Of a stretch of DNA of 37,940 nucleotides, positions 18,950-25,381 are shown in pieces. The position numbers and the translations under genes were made by a program. The notes beneath the pieces are model-generated. The model worked only from the letters and a program-made list of their open reading frames with translations. It searched no databases and was not told the origin of the DNA. This stretch comes from Candidatus Aminicenantota bacterium (GTDB lineage: Bacteria > Acidobacteriota > Aminicenantia > JAMOAD01), in assembly GCA_027031485.1 (NCBI GenBank), contig JALVQI010000111.1:1-37940 (forward strand), given 5' to 3'. Numbering within the stretch: the stretch's first letter is position 1; each line of letters opens with the position of its first letter.

Positions 18950-19019
18950 GGTTAATTTTTGGAAAAATTGCAAAAAATCAAGGTTAAAATTATACTTTTT
19001 TTGCAAAAGTCAGGGTTAA
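18936..19019 (-). repeat. Three tandem iterons upstream of the AAA_14/DUF4143 gene
   Basis: TTGCAAAAAATCAAGGTTAA at 18936-18955 and 18968-18987, and the degenerate TTGCAAAAGTCAGGGTTAA at 19001-19019 (plus strand). The period is 32-33 nt, about three helical turns, so the copies face the same side of DNA. They look like operators for a repressor or for the gene's own product. Confidence 0.75.
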
Positions 19020-19104
19020 AATAATTTTTAAGAAAAACAAATTTATTTTAGTCTTAAAGTTTTATAACTGTTTAAATTTTTAATTACTTTGAATGCTTAA
19101 AGAA

Positions 19105-19133
19105 TTGAGATTTAAAAAAAAATTCATTAATAT
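19105..19133 (+). promoter_or_regulatory. Possible promoter of the small-peptide cluster
   Basis: TTGAGA (19105-19110), 17 nt, TAATAT (19128-19133). It is upstream of both GC-rich hairpins. A second isolated TATAAT at 19472-19477 has no convincing -35. The match is modest in very AT-rich DNA. Confidence 0.3.
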
Positions 19134-19197
19134 TTTCGGAAATTTTTAAAATTATAAGGTAATACATTATATAAGGGATGTAAGGAGTTAAAATTCT

Positions 19198-19261
19198 GCC
19201 GGGCGGTCGTAACGAACGTAGTGAGTGGAGGCGGAGGCGGAGGTAGTTGCCCGGCTTTTTT
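19198..19261 (+). terminator. GC-rich hairpin followed by a T-run, possible attenuator
   Basis: GCCGGGC (19198-19204) pairs with GCCCGGC (19249-19255), with a 44-nt GC-rich loop containing three GGCGGAG-like units, then six T. No plus-strand gene ends upstream, so it would terminate a leader transcript before the small-peptide genes. The right arm shares GTTGCCCGG with the hairpin at 19425-19462. The stretch 18902-19536 holds only these signals, the iterons and one damaged mini-ORF. Confidence 0.45.
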
Positions 19262-19327
19262 CCTTTCCTTTAAAAATTAGGAAATGAAAAAGAATATAAA
19301 AATCTTTACAAGGGAGGTGAAAAATAG

Positions 19328-19399
19328 AGTAAAAATATTAGAGTATTTCTAATGATTGCTGCTGCAGTTATTGAGATATTGCTAAGAGAAAAAGATTGA
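19328..19399 (+). pseudogene. Mini-ORF of 23 codons with a missing start codon
   Basis: After a strong GGGAGGTG (19312-19319) the frame AGT AAA AAT ATT... runs 23 codons to TGA and encodes a hydrophobic peptide (VFLMIAAAVIEILL). In place of ATG there is an in-frame TAG; removing one A from AAATAGAGT would restore AATGAGT. Either the gene is broken, it starts at the in-frame ATT, or only the last 15 codons from ATG 19352 are used. It sits between the two hairpins. Confidence 0.3.
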
Positions 19400-19424
19400 T
19401 TTTTGGTAGGTTAGCGTTGATATA

Positions 19425-19462
19425 ACCGGGCAACCTAAGGAGAAAAAAGAAGGTTGCCCGGT
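19425..19462 (+). other. Perfect GC-rich inverted repeat
   Basis: ACCGGGCAACCT / AGGTTGCCCGGT, 12 of 12 paired, with a 14-nt purine-rich loop (including AAGGAG). No T-run follows, so it is not a normal terminator. It could be an operator, an RNA-processing stem, or part of a repeat pair with the hairpin at 19198-19261. Confidence 0.7.
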
Positions 19463-19536
19463 GATAGATACTATAATAATCCTCTAAAATTACAATAAAA
19501 AAATAGTGAAGAAAAAATATAAAAAAGGAGGTAAAC

Positions 19537-19647
19537 ATGAAATTAATTGCAACAGTTTTTAAGATTGCTCCCTATATGGTTTCAAAAGCTTTAAGGGAAG
19601 GTTCATCAATAGCTGGAAAAATTATGGCATATTGGAGGTGGCATTAA
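19537..19647 (+). CDS. 36-residue cationic peptide, unknown
   Basis: A short frame with a textbook ribosome site (AAAGGAGGT, 4 nt before ATG). The peptide begins MKLIATVFKIAPYM and ends GKIMAYWRWH. It is hydrophobic and basic (six Lys/Arg, one Glu), with two Trp near the end and no cysteine. Its TAA overlaps the ATG of the next gene (TAATG), so the two are translationally coupled, which supports it being real. I recognise no family. Small toxins, leaderless bacteriocins and membrane-associated regulatory peptides can look like this, but nothing seen distinguishes them. Confidence 0.6.
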   Translation: MKLIATVFKIAPYMVSKALREGSSIAGKIMAYWRWH

Positions 19648-19886
19648 TGGGAGAAAAACCAACAAGAGCAGAAAAATATTTGGTCAGTGCTGTAGTTGCA
19701 GCCATAGGTGGGATTCTGGTTTACTTTGGAAATAAGAGAGATGACCAGAAAGGGGATATTATGTTCAAGACTGGTATGGGATTTGTTGGAGTTGGAGTCT
19801 ACAAAGCTATGGAAACAGCTGAAATTTTACCTAAAAAGGATATATTGGAAGAAAACAATAAAATTTTTTCGGAGGTGAAAAAATGA
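19647..19886 (+). CDS. 79-residue small membrane protein, unknown
   Basis: The start is ATG 19647, with GGAGGTGG 6 nt upstream; a TTG 15 nt earlier is part of that ribosome site and is rejected. Two hydrophobic segments (about 12-27, VSAVVAAIGGILVYFG, and about 43-57, GMGFVGVGVYKAM) are separated by a charged NKRDDQKGD turn; the tail is polar and lysine/glutamate-rich. This suggests a membrane hairpin with both ends on the same side. It overlaps the 36-residue gene by one base and the 204-residue gene by 4 nt (ATGA). The shape recalls holin-like or immunity-like small proteins, but I cannot assign one. Confidence 0.65.
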   Translation: MGEKPTRAEKYLVSAVVAAIGGILVYFGNKRDDQKGDIMFKTGMGFVGVGVYKAMETAEILPKKDILEENNKIFSEVKK

Positions 19887-20497
19887 GAAAAGTATTTTTT
19901 TTAATAATTGTTTTAATTGTGTTTGGATTTGTAGGTTTAGCTTATGATTGTAATGATATTTTGGGCGATGAAATTAGAATTTATAAATATGATAATATCT
20001 TGAAAACTTTGGAAAAATGCCCTGAATTCAAAATTCTTGAAAGGGGAGAGAATTATATTAAAGTATTAAAAGATGATGATAAAGATGATAAGAGAATCAT
20101 AAAATTTAATTTTAATTCTAAAGATATTTTATATAGTCTTTCAATTTTTCATTTGGATGAAATTTATACAAAAGATGATTTTAATGAAATGAAAGAAGAT
20201 TTTTTAACACCAGAAGATAATAGAAATAGGAACAAAGATGATTTTGTAATATTTGAAAGAGTTATTCCTCTTTATTCCGAAAAAAATATTTTTTTCTCTT
20301 ACTTTGATTTTGGAACAGAAGAAAATTCTATATATGGAATCAGGTATTATGAAAAAATTAAAAGAAGAGAAGACATAATTATTTTACCTGAGTTTATTGA
20401 CAATAGTTCTCCTGAATTATACCTTTTATTAAAGAAAAATTTGGAATTATATTTAAAAGAGGAGGGAAAAAATGAGAAAAAACAAAATAAAAAATAG
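19883..20497 (+). CDS. 204-residue exported protein, unknown
   Basis: An N-terminal signal sequence (MRKVFFLIIVLIVFGFVGLA) ends near residue 20; the following YDCNDI is not a lipobox. The mature part is highly charged, with long runs of Asp, Lys and Glu, two cysteines close to its N-terminus (Cys23 and Cys46), and alternating aromatic/charged strands that suggest a beta-rich fold. The C-terminus is a lysine/glutamate tail. GGAGGTG lies 5 nt before the ATG. It is coupled to the preceding small membrane protein and overlaps the next small gene. No known family is recognised. If exported, it would act at the envelope or outside the cell. Confidence 0.7.
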   Translation: MRKVFFLIIVLIVFGFVGLAYDCNDILGDEIRIYKYDNILKTLEKCPEFKILERGENYIKVLKDDDKDDKRIIKFNFNSKDILYSLSIFHLDEIYTKDDFNEMKEDFLTPEDNRNRNKDDFVIFERVIPLYSEKNIFFSYFDFGTEENSIYGIRYYEKIKRREDIIILPEFIDNSSPELYLLLKKNLELYLKEEGKNEKKQNKK

Positions 20498-20630
20498 CTC
20501 TGAAAATATGAAAAAACCAAGACTTTACTGGTATAAGGGAAAGCTAATAGAAAAGATCTCAGACAATAGAAAGGATGATCCTAAAAAACTGAGAAAAAAG
20601 TGGAAAGCTGAGAGGAATAGGGAATATTGA
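20472..20630 (+). CDS. 52-residue basic protein, unknown
   Basis: A short frame starting with ATG 20472 inside the end of the 204-residue gene (26-nt overlap), with GAGGAGGG just upstream. It encodes a strongly basic, hydrophilic peptide with about 40% Lys/Arg, a central PRLYWYKGKLIEKI, and no hydrophobic segment. That could be a nucleic-acid-binding or phage-type accessory peptide. The strong ribosome site and tight overlap support expression as the last gene of the cluster. A gap with no evident feature (20631-20715) follows before the convergent TPR gene. Confidence 0.55.
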   Translation: MRKNKIKNSSENMKKPRLYWYKGKLIEKISDNRKDDPKKLRKKWKAERNREY

Positions 20631-20715
20631 ATATCTAAAATACCAGATTTGAATCCATTAAAACCTTCCCTTTGATAATGTATTATCTAACTGTGTCAAA
20701 TTTAATAATTTGTAT

Positions 20716-22413
20716 TTATTCTTTCAATCCTCTTAGGATAAGCTCTTTTAGCTTTTCATAATCTTTTAGCATAGGGTCAATTTTTTTTGCCTTTTCAAGG
20801 TATTTGAAAGCATTTTTATAATCTTTTTTATAATAATGAATAAGGGCTAATCTGAAGAGAACATCTGAGGTTTCTGAAATATCTTTTGCTTTTTTTAGAT
20901 AATCAATTGCGGTCTTATATTCTGATTTTCTTTCATAGTATTTTGAAAGTAAAAGGTATCCGTAATATTTTGTTTTGGGTTTATTATATTTTTTTAAGGT
21001 TTCTATGATTAAAGCCTTTGCTTCCTCATCTCTTTTGAGCAGGATTAGAAGATTTGCTTTAAAGAGCGTGGCATCCGCTTTAATATTTATCCATCTGTTT
21101 GAATTACTCAGTTCAAGCGCTTTATCCGTTAGTTCAAGGGCTTTTTTGTAATATCCCTTTTTTGCGAAAATATAGGCTAATTGTAATTTTAAATTATCTT
21201 CATCAGGATAAAGTTTTGACAATATTTCTATATTTTTATCAGAGCCTTTAAAGGCCGGTTGATATTTAAAATAATAAAATATAAAGAGCGAAAAGATTAT
21301 GAAAAGGATTACTACATATTTTCTTTCTTTTTTATAAAGTAAGATCAAAAGTTCCGCAAAAAGGATAGCTGAAAATATTGAAGGTAAATATACAAATCTC
21401 ATACATATCAAAGGGTAGGAAAGAATTATATTGAGATTTAAAACAGGAATTAAAAAGGATAAAAGGGGCAGAGCATAAAAGCTCTTTTTAAGCTGATTTC
21501 TAAAAAAGTATACTCCAATTATAAGAATAAAAAATGCAATTGAAAATAGATACTCATTTTGAGAAATATCAAATTTTTTCATTGAAATATAGTAGGATTT
21601 GAAAAATGGGAAAAACATTATTTTGAAATATGTTCCGAAAGCTTTAATACTGTCAAAAATATCACTTAAGGATACTCTTTTTAAAACAGAGTTTGAATGG
21701 GATAGATGAAAATGCAAGAGGATATATATGCCTTCAAAAAAATAAAAAGGAAGAGAAACCTTTAAAATCTCTTTTAAGTTTAATCTTTTTAAAATCAGAT
21801 ATAGGACAAGAATAAATGGGAAGAGCACGGAAATCTCTTTTGATAGAAGAGCAAATATAAAGCTCAGTAAGGATAAGTAAAAAAATCCTATTCTTTTTTC
21901 TTTAAAGTAATTAATAAAAAACAGTGATGATAAAAGAATAAATAGTGTTGCAATTAAATCCGTTCTTCCTGAAATCCAGAACACATTCTCCACATGAGAA
22001 GGTAGAATTGAAAAGATCGCGGAGCTTAAAAAAGAAAAGGATAAATTATCAAACAGAGCCTGCAAAATTAAAAATATCAGAATCACATTTATTGTATGGA
22101 AAATAATATTTGAAAGATGATATCCACCCGACCTTAATTTCCAGATTTTGTAATCAATATAGTAAGAAAATAAAATCACAGGTCTCCAATAATGAAGATA
22201 AGGATGTTCGGTTTCAGTAAAAAATTGGCCTGTGGAAGATTTAATAAGAGTATCAAAACTTCTTATCCTCTCATTGTTTACAATCAGAGGATAATCATCT
22301 AACATGAAATTATAAGTGATAGCTTTAAAGTTTAAAAAAATGTTAAGTAAAATTAAAAAAAGAATTAAAAAAGAGCTTTTCTTAAAAAGATGTTTGTTGT
22401 ATTGATTAATCAA
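20716..22413 (-). CDS. TMTC-like membrane protein: GT-C mannosyltransferase-type core plus TPRs
   Basis: 565 residues. About ten hydrophobic helices are followed by a C-terminal region (about 395-560) of four or five TPR-like repeats (GYYKKALELTDKALELS, SEYKTAIDYLKKAKDIS, KDYKNAFKYLEKAKKID). The first loop has FMLDDYPLIV (Asp39, Asp40); next come YWRPV, PSHVENVFWISGRTDLIA (139-155) and LLSKEISVLFP. This pattern is that of the TMTC/DUF1736 family, GT-C enzymes linked to O-mannosylation in animals; bacterial members are little studied. The likely role is sugar transfer to a protein on the outer membrane face, with TPRs holding the partner. The start is a TTG without a clear ribosome site, 11 nt after citF. 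Confidence 0.82.
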   Translation of the reverse strand: MINQYNKHLFKKSSFLILFLILLNIFLNFKAITYNFMLDDYPLIVNNERIRSFDTLIKSSTGQFFTETEHPYLHYWRPVILFSYYIDYKIWKLRSGGYHLSNIIFHTINVILIFLILQALFDNLSFSFLSSAIFSILPSHVENVFWISGRTDLIATLFILLSSLFFINYFKEKRIGFFYLSLLSFIFALLSKEISVLFPFILVLYLILKRLNLKEILKVSLPFYFFEGIYILLHFHLSHSNSVLKRVSLSDIFDSIKAFGTYFKIMFFPFFKSYYISMKKFDISQNEYLFSIAFFILIIGVYFFRNQLKKSFYALPLLSFLIPVLNLNIILSYPLICMRFVYLPSIFSAILFAELLILLYKKERKYVVILFIIFSLFIFYYFKYQPAFKGSDKNIEILSKLYPDEDNLKLQLAYIFAKKGYYKKALELTDKALELSNSNRWINIKADATLFKANLLILLKRDEEAKALIIETLKKYNKPKTKYYGYLLLSKYYERKSEYKTAIDYLKKAKDISETSDVLFRLALIHYYKKDYKNAFKYLEKAKKIDPMLKDYEKLKELILRGLKE

Positions 22414-22424
22414 ATCAGGATTCT

Positions 22425-23990
22425 TCAGTCAAGAACCTGCCTTACAACATCTATTACAGTGCCGTCAACCCATTTTATTGCAGCTACTATTTTATCTCCT
22501 AATTTTGGTTTTTTAGGTTTACCTCCGCAGATTTTTTCCGCCTCTTCTTTTAGCTCTTCAATGCTTCTTATCGGAAGATTTGTCCCTTTTACAGCATCCA
22601 AAAGATCCTTTCTTTTGGGATTTATTGCAATCCCTCTCTCTGTTACAATTACATCAATTAATTCACCGGGGCCTACCAATGTTGTTACCTCATCAACTAT
22701 TACCGGGATTCTATCCCTGAAAAGGGGTATCGGAAGAATGACGGTTTTACCGTATAAACAGTTCTGCCATCCTCCGATTCCGTGTAAAAGTCTTCCGTCA
22801 GAGTGAGTTACAACATTTGCATTAAAATTAACATCAACCTCGGTCGCTCCCAAAACAACAACATCAACCATTGAAGCAAAGTTGCCTTTTCCGTGAAAGT
22901 TATAACTTGTAAATGGACTTGTGTCCTGATGTCTCGGATTTTCTCTCATAGAGCGGACACCTTCAAGGTCAAAAGTCTGTCCGTCCAGAATATAGTCTGT
23001 AAGGCCTTCCTCAAGCATCTCAGTGAGGTATTTTGTTGAGCCTCCTCTTACAAACCTTGCTTTTATATTATTCTTTTTCATTATATCTCTTAAAAATACG
23101 GCAAATGCAAGGGATGTTCCTCCTGCACCCGCTTGAAATGAAAATCCATCCTTTACTATTCCGGCTTCAAGGGCAAATTTTGCAGCCATCTCGGCTATTA
23201 AGAGTCTGTCAGGACTTTTGGTTAATTGTGTAGTTCCTGAAACGATTTTTGTGGGATCTCCGATTGATTCTACCTCAACCACATAATCAACATAGTTTCC
23301 CTGAATTTGCCACGGAATGCATGGAAATGGCACAAGATTATCTGTTACAACTATGACATAATCAGCATACTGTGAATCCGCAAGAGCAAAGCCTAAAAGA
23401 CCGCAGGCAGCGGGGCCATATAGTCCGTTTGCATTTCCGAAAGGATCCGCACAGGGAGCTGAAATCACCGCTATATCAATATGAACCTCTCCATCCTGAA
23501 CAGCCTGATATCTCCCCCCGTGGGATCTTAATATAGCTGTTCCCTTCATCTTTCCTCTTGAAGTAAAATCACCCAGAGGCCCATTCATACTTCCCTCTAT
23601 ATGATGGACAACACCGCTTTCAAGATGTTTTATTATCGGAGCATGAATGGGAAAAGAGGCACTCGGAAACCATCTGAGATTTTTTACTCCCAATTCAGCT
23701 GCTGCATCAAAAACCATATTGGCAACATAATCGCCATTTCTCAAATGATGATGGGTGGAGATTGTCATTCCATCTCTGATCCCGGCTTTTTTCAAAGCCT
23801 CTTTAATGCTTCCAACTCTTTTATCTCCATCCCAGGGATAATCAATACAGGATCTTATAGGCGGAGCTGCCTTTCTTCCAGTTGGTTTATGTTTATTAAT
23901 CCCTTTAAAAGGTATGTGCTTTTCACCATTGATTTCAACAAGAACCTCTCTTCCTGCCGCATTTATTTCTGTTTTGTAATTATACTTCAT
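22425..23990 (-). CDS. citF: Citrate lyase alpha subunit-like protein
   Basis: 521 residues, normal for CitF. The alpha subunit transfers the acyl carrier from acetate to citrate (acetyl-ACP:citrate ACP transferase) in the cytosolic lyase complex. Seen: TISTHHHLRNGDYV, ILRSHGGRYQA, HIDIAVISAPCADPFGNANG, DNLVPFPCIPWQIQGNYVDYVV, a glycine-rich FSFQAGAGGTSLA, and a C-terminal block ending VTERGIAINPKRKDL. It is colinear with CitF but differs at many usually conserved places, so a related substrate such as citramalate is possible. It overlaps the fused citD-citE gene by 4 nt (ATGA). No citC, citX or citG, which activate the enzyme, is in the window. Confidence 0.85.
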   Translation of the reverse strand: MKYNYKTEINAAGREVLVEINGEKHIPFKGINKHKPTGRKAAPPIRSCIDYPWDGDKRVGSIKEALKKAGIRDGMTISTHHHLRNGDYVANMVFDAAAELGVKNLRWFPSASFPIHAPIIKHLESGVVHHIEGSMNGPLGDFTSRGKMKGTAILRSHGGRYQAVQDGEVHIDIAVISAPCADPFGNANGLYGPAACGLLGFALADSQYADYVIVVTDNLVPFPCIPWQIQGNYVDYVVEVESIGDPTKIVSGTTQLTKSPDRLLIAEMAAKFALEAGIVKDGFSFQAGAGGTSLAFAVFLRDIMKKNNIKARFVRGGSTKYLTEMLEEGLTDYILDGQTFDLEGVRSMRENPRHQDTSPFTSYNFHGKGNFASMVDVVVLGATEVDVNFNANVVTHSDGRLLHGIGGWQNCLYGKTVILPIPLFRDRIPVIVDEVTTLVGPGELIDVIVTERGIAINPKRKDLLDAVKGTNLPIRSIEELKEEAEKICGGKPKKPKLGDKIVAAIKWVDGTVIDVVRQVLD

Positions 23991-25204
23991 TTTTCATCCC
24001 TCCAATTTTCATTTAATATTCCTTCTTTTAAAGCAAGATTTATTGTTCTCAATGCCCTTTTAACAACAGGCGGATCAATCATTTTACTGCCAAGGGAAAC
24101 AACTCCGAGCCCTTTTCTCTCAGCTTCCTCAAAAGCAAGTACTATCTTTTTTGCTTTTTCTATCTCTTTTTCTGTCGGAGCGAAAGCCTCATGAATAACC
24201 CTTATCTGTCTCGGATGGATACAGCCCTTGCCATCAAATCCCAATGATTTTGCTTCAAGAACACTTGCTCTTAAGCCTTCCATATCATTAACATCTGAAA
24301 ATACAGTATCTATTGCTTGAATTCCTGCAGCTTTGGCTGCATTGACTAACATTGATCTTGCAAAAAAGCTCTCCCTTCCCTCATTTGTTCTTTGAGTTCC
24401 GATATCAGCAGTGTAATCTTCAAGACCTATTGCGAGAGCCACATTTCTTTTTGATGCTCTGGCTATTTCATAGGCATTTATAACGCCTGCCGCACTTTCA
24501 ATTATTGGCATATAAAAGGGATCAAAGGTGTCAGGGTGTTCTTTTAAAAGTTCATCCACTTTCTTGTCAATCTCTTTTATCTGCTCCGGATATTCAACTT
24601 TTGGTATTAATATAAGGTCTACCTTGTGCGGAATAATTTCTTCAAGGTCTTCATAACCTAAAGGCAACTGATTTATTCTTACCATTCTCTCAGCACCTTT
24701 AAAATCTATGGCTCTTAAAGCATTTCTCACAAGTATTCTTGCTGAATCCTTTGAAGGCGGAGCAACGGAATCTTCAAGGTCAAGGATAAGACCATCCGGT
24801 TTGTGAATTGCAGCATTTAAGAAGAATTTCGGTTGATCGCCGGGAAGATACAATCTTGACCTTCTGAATCTATCCCTCTGACTTTTTTCAAATTCATACT
24901 CCCAGTCGGGAAGATATTTTTTCCCATTATCAATGCCCAATCTTTTTAGGGCTGCCTCGACTCTTGCCATAATAACAAAGGGTAGGGCACCTGTGTCAAT
25001 CATCTCAATTTCAATATCCTTAATTCCGAAAAACTCCATCATAGAGAAAACCAATTCTCTGATTGAATCTCCGTAAAGAACATTTACCTTACTTTCAAGT
25101 TTGAAATTTATACCTTTTATTCCATCTCCTATCTTTAATGAAACCCAGCAGTCTGACCTTATCTTATCTCCCTTGTTTCCCGCTTCAGCTGTTTTAACAC
25201 TCAT
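23987..25204 (-). CDS. Fused citrate lyase acyl carrier (CitD) and beta subunit (CitE)
   Basis: 405 residues, about 100 longer than CitE. Residues 1-90 read as CitD: AEAGNKG, KVNVLYGDSIRELVFSMM, and the conserved DTGALPFVIMARVEAALKR. Residues 112-390 are the CitE aldolase barrel (HpcH/HpaI fold): RRSRLYLPGDQP, ILDLEDSVAPPSKD (Glu144, Asp145), IGLEDYTADIG, GFDGKGCIHPRQI. It cleaves citryl-ACP to oxaloacetate and acetyl-ACP. In classic CitD the prosthetic-group serine lies in ES-(S/G)-D; here the text is IRSD, with Arg16 at that place and Ser17 one residue on. A strong AAGGAGGG precedes the ATG. First gene of a two-gene operon with citF. Confidence 0.85.
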   Translation of the reverse strand: MSVKTAEAGNKGDKIRSDCWVSLKIGDGIKGINFKLESKVNVLYGDSIRELVFSMMEFFGIKDIEIEMIDTGALPFVIMARVEAALKRLGIDNGKKYLPDWEYEFEKSQRDRFRRSRLYLPGDQPKFFLNAAIHKPDGLILDLEDSVAPPSKDSARILVRNALRAIDFKGAERMVRINQLPLGYEDLEEIIPHKVDLILIPKVEYPEQIKEIDKKVDELLKEHPDTFDPFYMPIIESAAGVINAYEIARASKRNVALAIGLEDYTADIGTQRTNEGRESFFARSMLVNAAKAAGIQAIDTVFSDVNDMEGLRASVLEAKSLGFDGKGCIHPRQIRVIHEAFAPTEKEIEKAKKIVLAFEEAERKGLGVVSLGSKMIDPPVVKRALRTINLALKEGILNENWRDEK

Positions 25205-25261
25205 AATCCCTCCTTAAATTATATTTTAGGGTATTATTAAATAATCATTTTTGAGTAAAAA

Positions 25262-25290
25262 ATTATAACATCTTTATTTGAAATTTTGAA
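25262..25290 (-). promoter_or_regulatory. Promoter of the citDE-citF operon
   Basis: Minus-strand TATAAT (25267-25262) preceded by TGT, an extended -10, with a weak -35 TTCAAA (25290-25285) 17 nt upstream. The start would lie near 25255, leaving about 50 nt of leader with an AAGGAGGG site. Confidence 0.55.
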
Positions 25291-25381
25291 GATTCCCCTT
25301 ACAGTTAATTAATATAAGTAATCTTCTAATTGTATAAATCTGCTTATGACGCAAAGGGATCTCATAGTTAAAAATCAAAAT

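Noticed and set aside
18936-19019. CRISPR array
   Set aside because: Only three 20-nt copies with 12-13 nt gaps, one degenerate, inside a promoter; no cas genes in the window.
19537-19647. Calling the 36-residue peptide a leaderless bacteriocin
   Set aside because: Charge and Trp content fit loosely, but no transporter, no recognised immunity gene and no sequence match were seen.
16855-25358. 12-base match CCCTTTGCGTCA (16855) and its inverse at 25347-25358
   Set aside because: A single 12-mer pair in 38 kb without flanking similarity can be chance.
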